Program-made: the position numbers and the translations under genes
The notes under the pieces: model-generated
The model's input: the letters and a program-made list of their open reading frames with translations, nothing else
What the model was told of the DNA's origin: nothing
The model's database searches: none
Shown: positions 17,867 to 26,214 of the stretch, one piece after another
How the letters are laid out: the number at the start of each line of letters is the position of its first letter
Position numbering within the stretch: position 1 is the first letter of the stretch
Assembly: GCA_029959325.1 (NCBI GenBank)
Contig: JASCPF010000011.1
Span: 1-64,000 of the forward strand
Direction of reading: 5' to 3'
Length of the DNA: 64,000 nucleotides
Source: Microbacteriaceae bacterium PS02068
Lineage (GTDB): Bacteria > Actinomycetota > Actinomycetes > Actinomycetales > Microbacteriaceae

Positions 17867-18829
17867 TCAGGGTGTGGGATGGGCGGCGAAGAACGCCCAG
17901 AGCTCATTCGTGGCATCCCACCCCGTGTACACGGGCTCGCCGTAGGGCGTCTGCGATCCGGCAGTCGAGGGCCACTCATGCCCGTAGCCGTCGACCGTCA
18001 CGAGTTCCACCGCCCGTCCGTCGGGGCATGCCGCCGCCGCGATCGACACCTGCGGGGTCGCGGTCGTCGTGGCCGGATCAGTGCAGCCGTTGACACCGCG
18101 CCAGAAGGCGGAGAGCTCGGGGGCGGCTCGGGCCTCGATCTCTGCGGAACCGACGGTGCTTGTGCCGCCGTCGTAGAGCACCCGGGTGTCGGCCGTTCCG
18201 TGCACGGCCATCACCGACACCGGGTCGGGCGACGTGCAGGGCGTGTCGGGAGCGATCGTGCCGGCCACGGGGCCGATCGCGGCGAACACGTCGGTGTCGC
18301 AGGCGAGGCGATACGCCATCATCGCCCCGTTCGACATCCCCGCCGCGTACACGCGCGCCGGGTCGACGGGAACGCGCGCCTCGATGTCAGTGACCACCCC
18401 GGTCAGGAACGAGACGTCATCGACGTTCCGCCGCGCGGCCTTGCCGCAGCATCCGCCGCCCGAGTTCCATGCGCGATCCAGGCCATCGGGGTACGCGACG
18501 ATGAAATGATCCTGATCGGATAGAGGGTCCCAGCCGTACGAGCGTTCCGCCTGTGCGCCAGATCCGTAGCCGCCGTGCAGCATGAGCACGAGCGGCGCTG
18601 GGTCCGAGAGCCCCGCGGGCACATGGACCAGGTACGTGCGTTCCTGGCCACCGGAATCCAGCTGCACCGTGGACGTCCCCACCGGCAGCGTGACCGACGG
18701 AGCCTCGGATGCCGACGGAGACGATGACGGCGTCGGCCGGGGATGCCACGGGCCGCCCGCGCAGGCGGCGAGCACCGTCGTCACGATCACCACTATCGCG
18801 AAAACGCCCGCTCGTGAGGCCACTTTCAC
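17867..18829 (-). CDS. Secreted esterase lipoprotein, PHB depolymerase family (LpqC-like)
   Basis: 320 residues. A lipoprotein signal peptide ends in the lipobox LAAC (about residues 19-22), followed by a Ser/Pro/Thr-rich linker. The hydrolase domain has VLMLHGGYG (oxyanion region), the nucleophile motif GMSNGA, VHGTADTRV and a terminal GYGHEWP. The family covers extracellular PHB depolymerases and feruloyl/acetylxylan esterases. Two GTG starts (18829 and 18823) both have acceptable ribosome sites. Confidence 0.8.
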   Translation of the reverse strand: MKVASRAGVFAIVVIVTTVLAACAGGPWHPRPTPSSSPSASEAPSVTLPVGTSTVQLDSGGQERTYLVHVPAGLSDPAPLVLMLHGGYGSGAQAERSYGWDPLSDQDHFIVAYPDGLDRAWNSGGGCCGKAARRNVDDVSFLTGVVTDIEARVPVDPARVYAAGMSNGAMMAYRLACDTDVFAAIGPVAGTIAPDTPCTSPDPVSVMAVHGTADTRVLYDGGTSTVGSAEIEARAAPELSAFWRGVNGCTDPATTTATPQVSIAAAACPDGRAVELVTVDGYGHEWPSTAGSQTPYGEPVYTGWDATNELWAFFAAHPTP

Positions 18830-18869
18830 CTCTGCTTCCCCACCTCCGACGATCGCGAGCGACCGCGGC

Positions 18870-20885
18870 TCAGCCGAGCTCGGTCGCGAGCTTCAGCCGC
18901 GCAGAGGCGAGGGGGTTGGCATCCGCCACCTTCTCGTCGAAGCGGTGGTTGAAGATCTTCGCCGTCTCGATCAAGGCCGATGCGCGCTCTGCGGTGGGCG
19001 AGTTGGCCATTTTCGACCAGCCGTTCGCGATGACCCGCTCGTAGCGCTCGACGTCGCGGGCCGAGACGATCAGCGGGAAGCCGAAGCGCTCACGGTAGGC
19101 GGTCGCCAGCTCGGCGATGTCGTCGTACTCCTCATTGCCGAGCGCGTCGATGCCCTTTTCGGAGTGATCCCTCGCGTACGCATGCCCGGTGTCGTCCGAG
19201 CTGCCGAGATCGGGGAAGGAACGCAAGAGGGCCAGCTGCTCGTCCGAGGATGACGTGAGCAGGGCATCCTGGAATGCCGCGCGCAGCGCATAGGTGTCAG
19301 CGAACGGACGCGCGGCGAAGGCGCTCTCGAGCGCCCAATCCGCACCCTGGACCACGTCGCCGAAGGTCGCGTCGAACTCCGCCTGGGTCATCTCGTTCAC
19401 CTGATCGAGGGTGACCAGGTCGCGCCCCGGGCGCCCGGCCACAGCTTCGCCGCGCCCTCCGGTGTGGAAGAACAGCAGGTTCAGCAGGATCGCGACGATG
19501 GCGCCGAGCGTGATGCCCGAGCCGAAGAAGATCTGCGCCCACTCGGGGAAGGCGCCCGAGATCGCGCCGAAGCTGGTGATCAGGCCCGATGCGGCGAGCG
19601 TCGTGCCGATGATGATGCCGTTGCGGTGGTCGTTGAAGTCGACCTTCTGCAGTGTCTGGATGCCCGCGACCGCGACCGCGGCGAAGAGGGCGAGCGCGGC
19701 GCCGCCGAGCACAGGATGCGGGATGCCTGAGACGATCGCCGCGGCCTTGGGCAAGAGCCCCAGGACGATCATGATGAGACCGGCCGTCGCGACGACCCAG
19801 CGCGACTTCACCTGCGTGAGCCGCACCAGTCCCACGTTCTCGGCGAACGCGGTGTACGGGAACGAGTTGAAGACGCCGCCGAGCACGGTCGCGAGACCGT
19901 CGGCGCGGATGGCCGCGGCGATGTCCGAGGGGCTGATCCGCTTGCCGACGATCTCGCCCGTGGCGTAGCTGTCGCCGGTGGTCTCGACCATCGTGATCAG
20001 CATGACGATGATCATCGAGATGATCGCCGTGATCGAGAACTGCGGGATGCCGAACGAGAACGGCGTGACCACGCCTACCCACGGCGAGGTCGCGACGTCA
20101 TCGAAGTGCGCGTCGCCGAGCATGAAGGCGACGAGCGTGCCCGCAACCAAGCCGATCAGCACCGCGATGGTCTGCAGGAAGCCGCGGAAGAAGCGCTGCA
20201 TGAAGATGATGACCGCGAGGGTGCCGCCCGCGTAGGCGAGGTTCTGCAGCAGGAGCGGGCCGTTCTGCAGGCTGTAGTCGAGGAAACCGCCCGAGAAGTC
20301 GGGCTGCCCGGTCGCCGGGTCGATGAACATGCCGTTCTGACCGATGATCGCGCCGTAGGTGACATCGCCTGCCGCCACGGGGATCAGCGCGACGCCGATG
20401 ATGAGGATGATCGAGCCGGTGACGACGGGCGGGAAGAAGCGCAGCAGGCGAGCGAAGAACGGCGCCACCAAGATCGTGAACAGGCCCGCGACGATGACCG
20501 AGCCGTAGATCGTGAGCAGGCCGTCGATGTTCGTGCCGCCACCGGCCATGACCGCGGTGCCGATCGCGATCATCGGCGACACGGCGGTGAACGTGACGCC
20601 CTGCAGCAGCGGCAGTTTGATCCCGAAGCGGAACCACCTCCTGCCGAAGCCGATCGACTGGATCAGCGAGGCGATGCCGCACGTGAAAAGGTCGGCATTG
20701 ATCAGGTGGATCAGCTGCTCGTTGCTCAGCCCGAGGGCGTTCGCGACGAGGATCGGCACGAGCACGGCCCCGGCGTAGAACGCGAGGACGTGCTGGAAGC
20801 CGTAGGCGAACAGCTTCGGGGCGGGCAGCACCTGATCGACAGGGTGGGTGCGGGACCCCGCGGGGCGCGTCGTGACTGTGGACAT
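18870..20885 (-). CDS. NCS2 nucleobase (urate/xanthine-type) permease fused to OHCU decarboxylase
   Basis: 671-residue fusion. Residues 1 to about 490 are an NCS2/UraA-type symporter with about 14 helices (QHVLAFYAGAVLVPILVA; AFAENVGLVRLTQVKSR). The last 170 residues match 2-oxo-4-hydroxy-4-carboxy-5-ureidoimidazoline decarboxylase, the third step of urate breakdown: ALLRSFPDLG, YRERFGFPLIVSA, and a C-terminal ALIETAKIFNHRFDEKV. The join suggests that imported urate is passed toward allantoin. GGGAG precedes the ATG; no other urate genes are visible here. Confidence 0.85.
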   Translation of the reverse strand: MSTVTTRPAGSRTHPVDQVLPAPKLFAYGFQHVLAFYAGAVLVPILVANALGLSNEQLIHLINADLFTCGIASLIQSIGFGRRWFRFGIKLPLLQGVTFTAVSPMIAIGTAVMAGGGTNIDGLLTIYGSVIVAGLFTILVAPFFARLLRFFPPVVTGSIILIIGVALIPVAAGDVTYGAIIGQNGMFIDPATGQPDFSGGFLDYSLQNGPLLLQNLAYAGGTLAVIIFMQRFFRGFLQTIAVLIGLVAGTLVAFMLGDAHFDDVATSPWVGVVTPFSFGIPQFSITAIISMIIVMLITMVETTGDSYATGEIVGKRISPSDIAAAIRADGLATVLGGVFNSFPYTAFAENVGLVRLTQVKSRWVVATAGLIMIVLGLLPKAAAIVSGIPHPVLGGAALALFAAVAVAGIQTLQKVDFNDHRNGIIIGTTLAASGLITSFGAISGAFPEWAQIFFGSGITLGAIVAILLNLLFFHTGGRGEAVAGRPGRDLVTLDQVNEMTQAEFDATFGDVVQGADWALESAFAARPFADTYALRAAFQDALLTSSSDEQLALLRSFPDLGSSDDTGHAYARDHSEKGIDALGNEEYDDIAELATAYRERFGFPLIVSARDVERYERVIANGWSKMANSPTAERASALIETAKIFNHRFDEKVADANPLASARLKLATELG

Positions 20886-20956
20886 CGTGTCTTCTCCCGG
20901 ATCACTGAGCCGTGCGGTGAGACGGAGAATCGGCGGCTCTTGGGGCCCAGTATCGT

Positions 20957-20968
20957 GCGATCGATCGC
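20957..20968. promoter_or_regulatory. Palindrome GCGATCGATCGC upstream of the permease fusion
   Basis: Perfect 12-bp palindrome extended by TCGT...ACGA flanks, about 70 bp before the permease start. A possible operator for a purine-responsive regulator; GATC-rich palindromes are common in high-GC DNA, so this is tentative. Confidence 0.3.
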
Positions 20969-21041
20969 GAACGAAGCCACGCTCCGGTGGAAATTTACGC
21001 ACGCGCAATCTGACCGGAACAATGCCCGACTCGTCCGCGCC

Positions 21042-21647
21042 CTATCGGGTAAGGGGCACCGGGAGCACGTCGAGCAGCTGGTCGACAAGGGCTGAGCGAC
21101 GGAGGGGCATCCTTCCTTCGACCCACTGCAGAACGGTGTGCGCGGTGCCGGCGCTGACGTACTCGGTCACGATGTCCCGCCGGGCCGCGTCGAGGTGGTC
21201 GTATTCCACGGCGATGGTTTCGCGGGTGTAGTGCGCGAACTGCGCGATCAGTCGGTCGAGCACGGCGGCACGGGATCCGATGTGCACGGTGTAGTCGAGG
21301 ACCGCCCGGCTGCGCTCGATGCTCTCGATGATCGCGCTCAGCCCGTCGCGCGCGATCGCGCGCCGGTCGTCGGTGTGCGCGCGACGACGATCGGTGTCGG
21401 ATGTCGCGATGGGTTCGAAGCTCGCCGTGATCGTCGCGATCGCAAGATCTTCCACCGACGCGAAGTGTGTGTAGAACGTGCTGCGACCCACTCCCGCGCG
21501 CTCGCTCAACCACGTCACGCTCGGGCGCGCGAGCCTTGCCGCAGCGGCCTGCTCGTAGGCGCCGATCAGCAGAAGACGGGTCGCCCGAGACTGATCGTCG
21601 TCGGCATCGCGCAGCGATGCGCGCCGACTCTCCTGCGCAGAACTCAC
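21042..21647 (-). CDS. TetR/AcrR family transcriptional regulator
   Basis: 201-residue repressor. The helix-turn-helix reads VTWLSERAGVGRSTFYTHFASVEDLA. GTG start with GGAGG upstream. It is divergent from the alcohol dehydrogenase gene, and a perfect palindrome sits just upstream of its start, so autoregulation and control of that dehydrogenase are likely. Confidence 0.85.
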   Translation of the reverse strand: MSSAQESRRASLRDADDDQSRATRLLLIGAYEQAAAARLARPSVTWLSERAGVGRSTFYTHFASVEDLAIATITASFEPIATSDTDRRRAHTDDRRAIARDGLSAIIESIERSRAVLDYTVHIGSRAAVLDRLIAQFAHYTRETIAVEYDHLDAARRDIVTEYVSAGTAHTVLQWVEGRMPLRRSALVDQLLDVLPVPLTR

Positions 21648-21663
21648 GATGGTCCACCTCCGG

Positions 21664-21676
21664 TAGACAGTGTCTA
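21664..21676. promoter_or_regulatory. TetR operator TAGACA-G-TGTCTA
   Basis: Perfect 6-1-6 palindrome 17 bp upstream of the tetR start and in the divergent promoter of the alcohol dehydrogenase gene. It shares the AGACA/TGTCT half-sites with the operator at 13388-13422. Confidence 0.6.
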
Positions 21677-21783
21677 TTTGAGGCGTAGAGTTGCACCGCC
21701 ACATCACGTCATCTTCGCGCACGCGCGGGCAGCCGATGACATGAACGGCGTCCAACGATGAATGCTGAGAGGGAAGGAACGCC

Positions 21784-22725
21784 ATGAAAGCGTGGGTTCT
21801 CGATGAAGTGCATGGATCTCTGCGCGCCGCTGAGGTCGCGAGGCCGGTGCCCGGTGAGGGGCAGGTGCTCGTGAAGGTGAAGGCCTCCGGCCTCTGCCAC
21901 AGCGACGTGGGGTACATGGAAGGGGTCATCCCCATTCAGATTCCGTTCCCGGCGATCCTCGGCCACGAGGCATCCGGCGTCATCGCCGAGGTGGGCGCCG
22001 GCGTCACCGGCTGGAGCGTCGGCGACCCGGTGGCGAGCGCCATCTCGCCCGACGACGCCCCCGGCGTGTCGCGCGACGGCGCCTATGCGGAGTACATCAT
22101 CGTCAGCGCCTCGAAGCTCGTTCGCCTGCCCGAGGGCATGGACTGGGCGCAGGCCGCGGCCGCGACCGACGCGGGCCTCACGTCGTACACCGGCGTCGCG
22201 ATCTACGGCGGCGTCAAGGAGGGCGATCGCGTCGGCATCGTGGGCCTCGGCGGTCTCGGAATGACCGGGGCGCGCATCGCGGTTGTTCTCGGCGCAGAGG
22301 TGTACGGCGTCGAGCCTCGCGAGGCGGTATGGAATCAGGCCAAGGAGAACGGCGTGATCGACGTGTTCAGTGACGTGTCAGCGCTCGAGGGACTGAACCT
22401 GGACGTCATCATCGACTTCGCCGGGTTCGGCACCACGACGTCCGGCGCGATCCGCGCCGTCAAGGATCGGGGACGTGTCGTGCTCGTCGGCCTGGGCGCG
22501 GCGGAATGGACGATCAGTTCGATCGACCTCGTCTCGCGCGCCATCGATCTTCAGGGTGCGACCGTGGCGGGCGTTCCGGAGCACCTGCAGGCCGTCATCG
22601 ACATGGTCGCCGCCGGAGAGCTGTCAGTCAAGGCCGAAGAGATCACCTTCGATGAGATCCCTTACGGCCTGGGCCGACTGCAGCGCGGCGAGGTGAACGG
22701 CCGTCTCGTGGCCATCCTCGACTGA
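21784..22725 (+). CDS. Zinc-type alcohol dehydrogenase (MDR family) without the structural zinc lobe
   Basis: 313-residue medium-chain dehydrogenase. Catalytic zinc ligands are visible in GLCHSDVGY and LGHEASG, and the NAD fold as GIVGLGGLGMTGARIA. The loop that normally carries four structural-zinc cysteines is missing: the chain goes from GWSVGDPVASAISPDDAPG straight to GAYAEY. Family members of about 340 residues usually keep it. Probably oxidises or reduces an alcohol/aldehyde under control of the divergent TetR. Followed by a terminator hairpin. Confidence 0.8.
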   Translation: MKAWVLDEVHGSLRAAEVARPVPGEGQVLVKVKASGLCHSDVGYMEGVIPIQIPFPAILGHEASGVIAEVGAGVTGWSVGDPVASAISPDDAPGVSRDGAYAEYIIVSASKLVRLPEGMDWAQAAAATDAGLTSYTGVAIYGGVKEGDRVGIVGLGGLGMTGARIAVVLGAEVYGVEPREAVWNQAKENGVIDVFSDVSALEGLNLDVIIDFAGFGTTTSGAIRAVKDRGRVVLVGLGAAEWTISSIDLVSRAIDLQGATVAGVPEHLQAVIDMVAAGELSVKAEEITFDEIPYGLGRLQRGEVNGRLVAILD

Positions 22726-22746
22726 TAGGCAACGGCAGCACGACGT

Positions 22747-22777
22747 CCGGGGGTGTACCGCAACGGTGCACCCCCGG
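22747..22777 (+). terminator. Terminator after the alcohol dehydrogenase
   Basis: CCGGGGGTGTACC pairs with GGTGCACCCCCGG (one wobble) around a 5-nt loop, 22 bp after the stop codon. Strong GC-rich hairpin without a long U-tract. Confidence 0.6.
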
Positions 22778-22778
22778 A

Positions 22779-22893
22779 GATGCCACCGGCCTCAGCCACC
22801 CGATCTTCGAGCTGCCGCTTATCGTTCCGTCGAGCAGGGGCTGGATGAACGGCACGCGTCCGAGCTGACGGGCGGTCCAGATCACGCGTCTGA
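22779..22893 (+). pseudogene. Decayed MarR-family gene fragment
   Basis: Two pieces match the MarR gene at 16012 almost letter for letter. The first encodes ATGLSHPIFELPLIV (intact gene: ATGLSHPIFELLLIV). The second, in another frame, encodes VEQGLDERHASE (intact gene: VEQGLVERHSSD), followed by GGTCCAGATC as in the original. About 90-100 bp between the pieces are deleted, and neither end of the gene is present. A non-functional remnant of a duplicated regulator. Confidence 0.7.
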
Positions 22894-22939
22894 CGCCCGG
22901 CGGGCTTTCGCACCTGGAAGGCTGGTGGCCGAAACCCGC

Positions 22940-24916
22940 TCACCACACTCGGGTCCGTGATGTTCCGGATCGGAGACTGCCGAGTGGGCCGGCTGCATAC
23001 GATTCGTTCGCGTGCTTCAGATCACCCACGAGGTCGACGTCGAGCACGACAGGTGTGCCGTCCGGGTGCTCGAAGTCGGCACCCACGAATCGCACGGCAG
23101 GCAGATCAGCCTGTGTCACCACCCTGCTGAGGCGGTCGTCGAATTCCGGGGGGAGTTGCGCGTCCAGGAAGACGGAGTCGCCGTCGGCGACGATCGCGAT
23201 CCGCACCCCGGGATCCGTGAGCCGGATGGCGGATGTCTCGCCGCCGTAGCTCTGCGCGCCGAGACTGTAGACGTTGCCACGCATGTATACAGGTTGCTTC
23301 ACGTGGCTGAAGCGTTCGTGGTCACCGAGTGAGGAGTCGCCGGTCCGAATGAGGTACTCGTCAAAGCTATCGGGGTGGGCGTCATATCCAGCCGTGCCGT
23401 ACCCGATGATTTGTCCGGCGCGCGCCGTCGGCCCGTATGCGAGGTCGGCGTCGCCGTCGAGGAAGATGTTGCCGATGAACCGGTCGTCTCCGCCGAGGAT
23501 CGCGGCGTAGCCCGCCACTTGCGTGCTGTGCGGGACGTGATACGGGGTGGGACGATCGACGACCGGCTCGATCGACACGGTGCCGGCAACAAGGTTGTTC
23601 GCGAACGCACCACCCTGGCTGAAGACCTCCAGGGAAGCCCGCGACCCGAATGCGTTGTGATCCACGATGTAGGGACCGTGACTGACTTCGATGAAGAGGT
23701 CTCGTGCGTTGTCATAGAGGAGGTTTCGCGTCACGCGAGTGCCCTGGGTTTGCCAGTCCAGCCAGATGCCGAGCGAGCAATCGTGGATGCGGTTATGGCG
23801 AATCGTCACATCGATCGCTGCATGCAGCTTTATGCCGCCGATCTCGTGTCCGTAGAACTCGCGCTTGATGGCGATGTTGTAGATGTGGTTGTCCTCGATG
23901 GTGGAGAACACGCATCCGAGGTGTCCGACGATGCCGTTCTGACCGCAGTCGAAGATGGTGTTGCGACGGATGATGTGCGAGCCGACGTGTTCCCTGTCCC
24001 ATCCCACCTGGACCGCCGCAAAGACGGACTCCAACTGGTACTGATACCCGGGCTTGTCGCCGCGTTCCATGGCAAAGTTGTGTCCCGTCGTTTTCTCCTT
24101 CCCGATCGAGATGGCCGAGCACTTCGCGTCGTGGATCACGTTGTCCTCGATGATCCAGCCCTTCGCCCAGTTCGGGCCGATCAATCCAGGCTGGTCGGCG
24201 GTCGGCGGCGCCCAGGGTGACGCGGCGTGGGCGAGCTCGAACCCGCGGACGGTGACGTAGTTGATGTGACGCTCTGTGGGGAAGAAGACCGAGCGCCGCA
24301 CGTTGATCTCGACGAGTTCCGTGTTGGGGTCGGCGCCGTGGAAGTTCGCCCAGATCGTCGTGTGCTCCTCGTCGACTTCGCCATACCAGAGAAAACGAGT
24401 CTGATCGGGGTCGCGGACAGCAACCTCTGACCCCGTCCAGTGGTCGACCGCCACTGTCCTGATCGCGGGATCAGCGATTTCGTCGAGACTCTCGGCCTCG
24501 TAGAAGCTACGCCCATTCAGGTAGACGTCGGCGAGATGCTTGCTACGTGACGAGGTGTCAGGGTAGACAAGCCAGTCGCCCGCGATCTCTTCAGCGAAAG
24601 GATTGAAGTCACCGAACGCCGCGTTCTGGACAACCGACTTCCACACCGTTCCTGCCACCAGCGTCCACCCCGTGACGCGTTCAGATCCCTTGATCACGGG
24701 CGTCTCGCCTGGCGCGGCCGCATAAGTGATACGGCGCCGGTCACTGAGGCCGCCGCGCGGTGGTGCGACCCATTCCCGGTACTCACCAGCATGCACCAGC
24801 ACCGTATCGCCGGGCTGCGCGGCCTGCGCACCCCGGCTGATGGTGCGGAATGGATGGGCGGTCGATCCGTCCGCCGTGTCGGATCCGTGTGGGGCGATGT
24901 GGAAGATTGTCGGCAT
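22940..24916 (-). CDS. Right-handed parallel beta-helix protein, probable glycoside hydrolase
   Basis: 658 residues without a signal peptide, so cytoplasmic. The start FHIAPHGSDTADGSTAHPF, AQPGDTVLVHAGEYREWVAPPRGG and RRITYAAAPGETPVIKG match beta-helix enzymes of the GH141 and related families. Repeated rungs follow, such as IIEDNVIHDAKCSAIS, IIRRNTIFDCGQNGIVG, IEDNHIYNI and IRHNRIHDCSLGIWLDW. It lies beside a LacI gene and a sugar ABC transporter, so it probably cleaves an imported oligosaccharide. The exact bond is not deducible; a lyase or epimerase is possible. Confidence 0.75.
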   Translation of the reverse strand: MPTIFHIAPHGSDTADGSTAHPFRTISRGAQAAQPGDTVLVHAGEYREWVAPPRGGLSDRRRITYAAAPGETPVIKGSERVTGWTLVAGTVWKSVVQNAAFGDFNPFAEEIAGDWLVYPDTSSRSKHLADVYLNGRSFYEAESLDEIADPAIRTVAVDHWTGSEVAVRDPDQTRFLWYGEVDEEHTTIWANFHGADPNTELVEINVRRSVFFPTERHINYVTVRGFELAHAASPWAPPTADQPGLIGPNWAKGWIIEDNVIHDAKCSAISIGKEKTTGHNFAMERGDKPGYQYQLESVFAAVQVGWDREHVGSHIIRRNTIFDCGQNGIVGHLGCVFSTIEDNHIYNIAIKREFYGHEIGGIKLHAAIDVTIRHNRIHDCSLGIWLDWQTQGTRVTRNLLYDNARDLFIEVSHGPYIVDHNAFGSRASLEVFSQGGAFANNLVAGTVSIEPVVDRPTPYHVPHSTQVAGYAAILGGDDRFIGNIFLDGDADLAYGPTARAGQIIGYGTAGYDAHPDSFDEYLIRTGDSSLGDHERFSHVKQPVYMRGNVYSLGAQSYGGETSAIRLTDPGVRIAIVADGDSVFLDAQLPPEFDDRLSRVVTQADLPAVRFVGADFEHPDGTPVVLDVDLVGDLKHANESYAAGPLGSLRSGTSRTRVW

Positions 24917-24958
24917 TGGTTCGATGATCCTTCGTGTGTGGACGGCGTCCGGACTTCG

Positions 24959-26014
24959 TCAGTCTCGGGGCAGGTGGGGCGGCGCGGTGGAGTCGCGCAC
25001 GACCAGGTGGGTGGCCAACTCGACGCGCTTCGAGTGCAGCGTCTCGCCGCGCGCGAGCTTCTGAACGGTTTCGACCGCCGTTCGGCCGATCTCCTCGACC
25101 GGCTGGTGGATGGTCGTCAGGCGGGGAGAGGAAGTTTGCGCCAGCATCGTGTTGTCGAAGCCGACGATGCTCAACTCCTCCGGCACGGAGATGCCGAGGG
25201 TGCGTGCGGCCTCCATCACGCCCATGGCGGTGACATCGCTCGCCGCGAAGATCGCGGTGGGCCTCTTGGCACGCTCCAGAATTCTGCGCCCCTCGGTCAG
25301 GCCGTGCTCGAAAGTGAATGGCCCGTGTACGACCTCGCTGAGGTCAATCGGAAGGTGGGCCTGGTACATCGCGGCGGAGTAGCCGTGCGTGCGTGCGACA
25401 TCGCATGCCGCAAGGGCAGGCCCGCCAATGTAGGCGATGTCCGTATGGCCGAGATCGATCAAGTGCTTCGTCGCTTCCATGGCTCCCGCCCAGTTGGTTG
25501 CGCCGACGCTGACAGTGGTGGTGCGGGGCACATCGATCGGATCGACAAGAACGACCGGCAGCCCCACCGATCGCAGAGCCGCCTCTCGCTCCACGGAGAA
25601 CTCGGAAGTCACCTCGATGACCCCGATACGGCCGGAGCGCGCCAACCGTTGCGCCCAGCTCAGGGCCGACTGGTGTGTGACGTCGCTGAGTTGCCGGATC
25701 ACGATGGCTGCTTCCGCCTCCTCAACCGCACCCACAACGCCCGACAGGAGGACCAGCGTGTAGGGATTGCGCAGCGAGTCCACGACGACCTCGATGAGCG
25801 GTTCACGTTTTCCCCGCAACGGTCGTTCCCGTTCACCGACGCCCACATACCCGAGCCGTTCTGCGAGTTCCTCGACGCTGCGCCTGGTCGACTCACCGAC
25901 GCCGGTCCTCCCGTTGATCACCTTGGAGGCCGTGGCAACAGAGACGCCGGCCTCTGCGGCAACACGGGCCAGCGTCACCCTGCTCGGTCGTACCTGCTTG
26001 TTCAATTGGGCCAT
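24959..26014 (-). CDS. LacI family transcriptional regulator
   Basis: 351 residues. DNA-binding head VTLARVAAEAGVSVATASKVINGRTGVGESTR, hinge, then a periplasmic-binding-like sugar sensor (IVGFDNTMLAQTSSPRLTTIHQP). The ATG at 26014 gives MAQLNKQVRPSRV; the frame is open upstream, so the start is a judgement. It is divergent from the ABC transporter operon and directly upstream of the beta-helix gene, and is the likely repressor of both. Confidence 0.88.
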   Translation of the reverse strand: MAQLNKQVRPSRVTLARVAAEAGVSVATASKVINGRTGVGESTRRSVEELAERLGYVGVGERERPLRGKREPLIEVVVDSLRNPYTLVLLSGVVGAVEEAEAAIVIRQLSDVTHQSALSWAQRLARSGRIGVIEVTSEFSVEREAALRSVGLPVVLVDPIDVPRTTTVSVGATNWAGAMEATKHLIDLGHTDIAYIGGPALAACDVARTHGYSAAMYQAHLPIDLSEVVHGPFTFEHGLTEGRRILERAKRPTAIFAASDVTAMGVMEAARTLGISVPEELSIVGFDNTMLAQTSSPRLTTIHQPVEEIGRTAVETVQKLARGETLHSKRVELATHLVVRDSTAPPHLPRD

Positions 26015-26165
26015 CGTCCTCGGTGACTCCCCGCTCTGTTCACGTCCATCATCCATGCGTTCAACCGACAGGATCAACTTTCCGGCTGCGAAATTGTTTC
26101 GCCCCGATTGGCTTGACGGCGGGGGTGATGCGTCATCAAATGTACCGATAGCGCAATTCATCCAC

Positions 26166-26184
26166 AAACTTTCCACGAAAGTTT
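26166..26184. promoter_or_regulatory. Inverted repeat AAACTTTC-CAC-GAAAGTTT before the sugar ABC operon
   Basis: Perfect 8-bp arms with a 3-bp centre, 30 bp upstream of the substrate-binding-protein start. The CTTTC/GAAAG half-sites resemble LacI-family operators, although the central CG typical of LacI sites is absent. Likely target of the adjacent LacI protein. Confidence 0.55.
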
Positions 26185-26214
26185 TCTATCCCTCAACGAA
26201 GAAAGGATCGAGCA

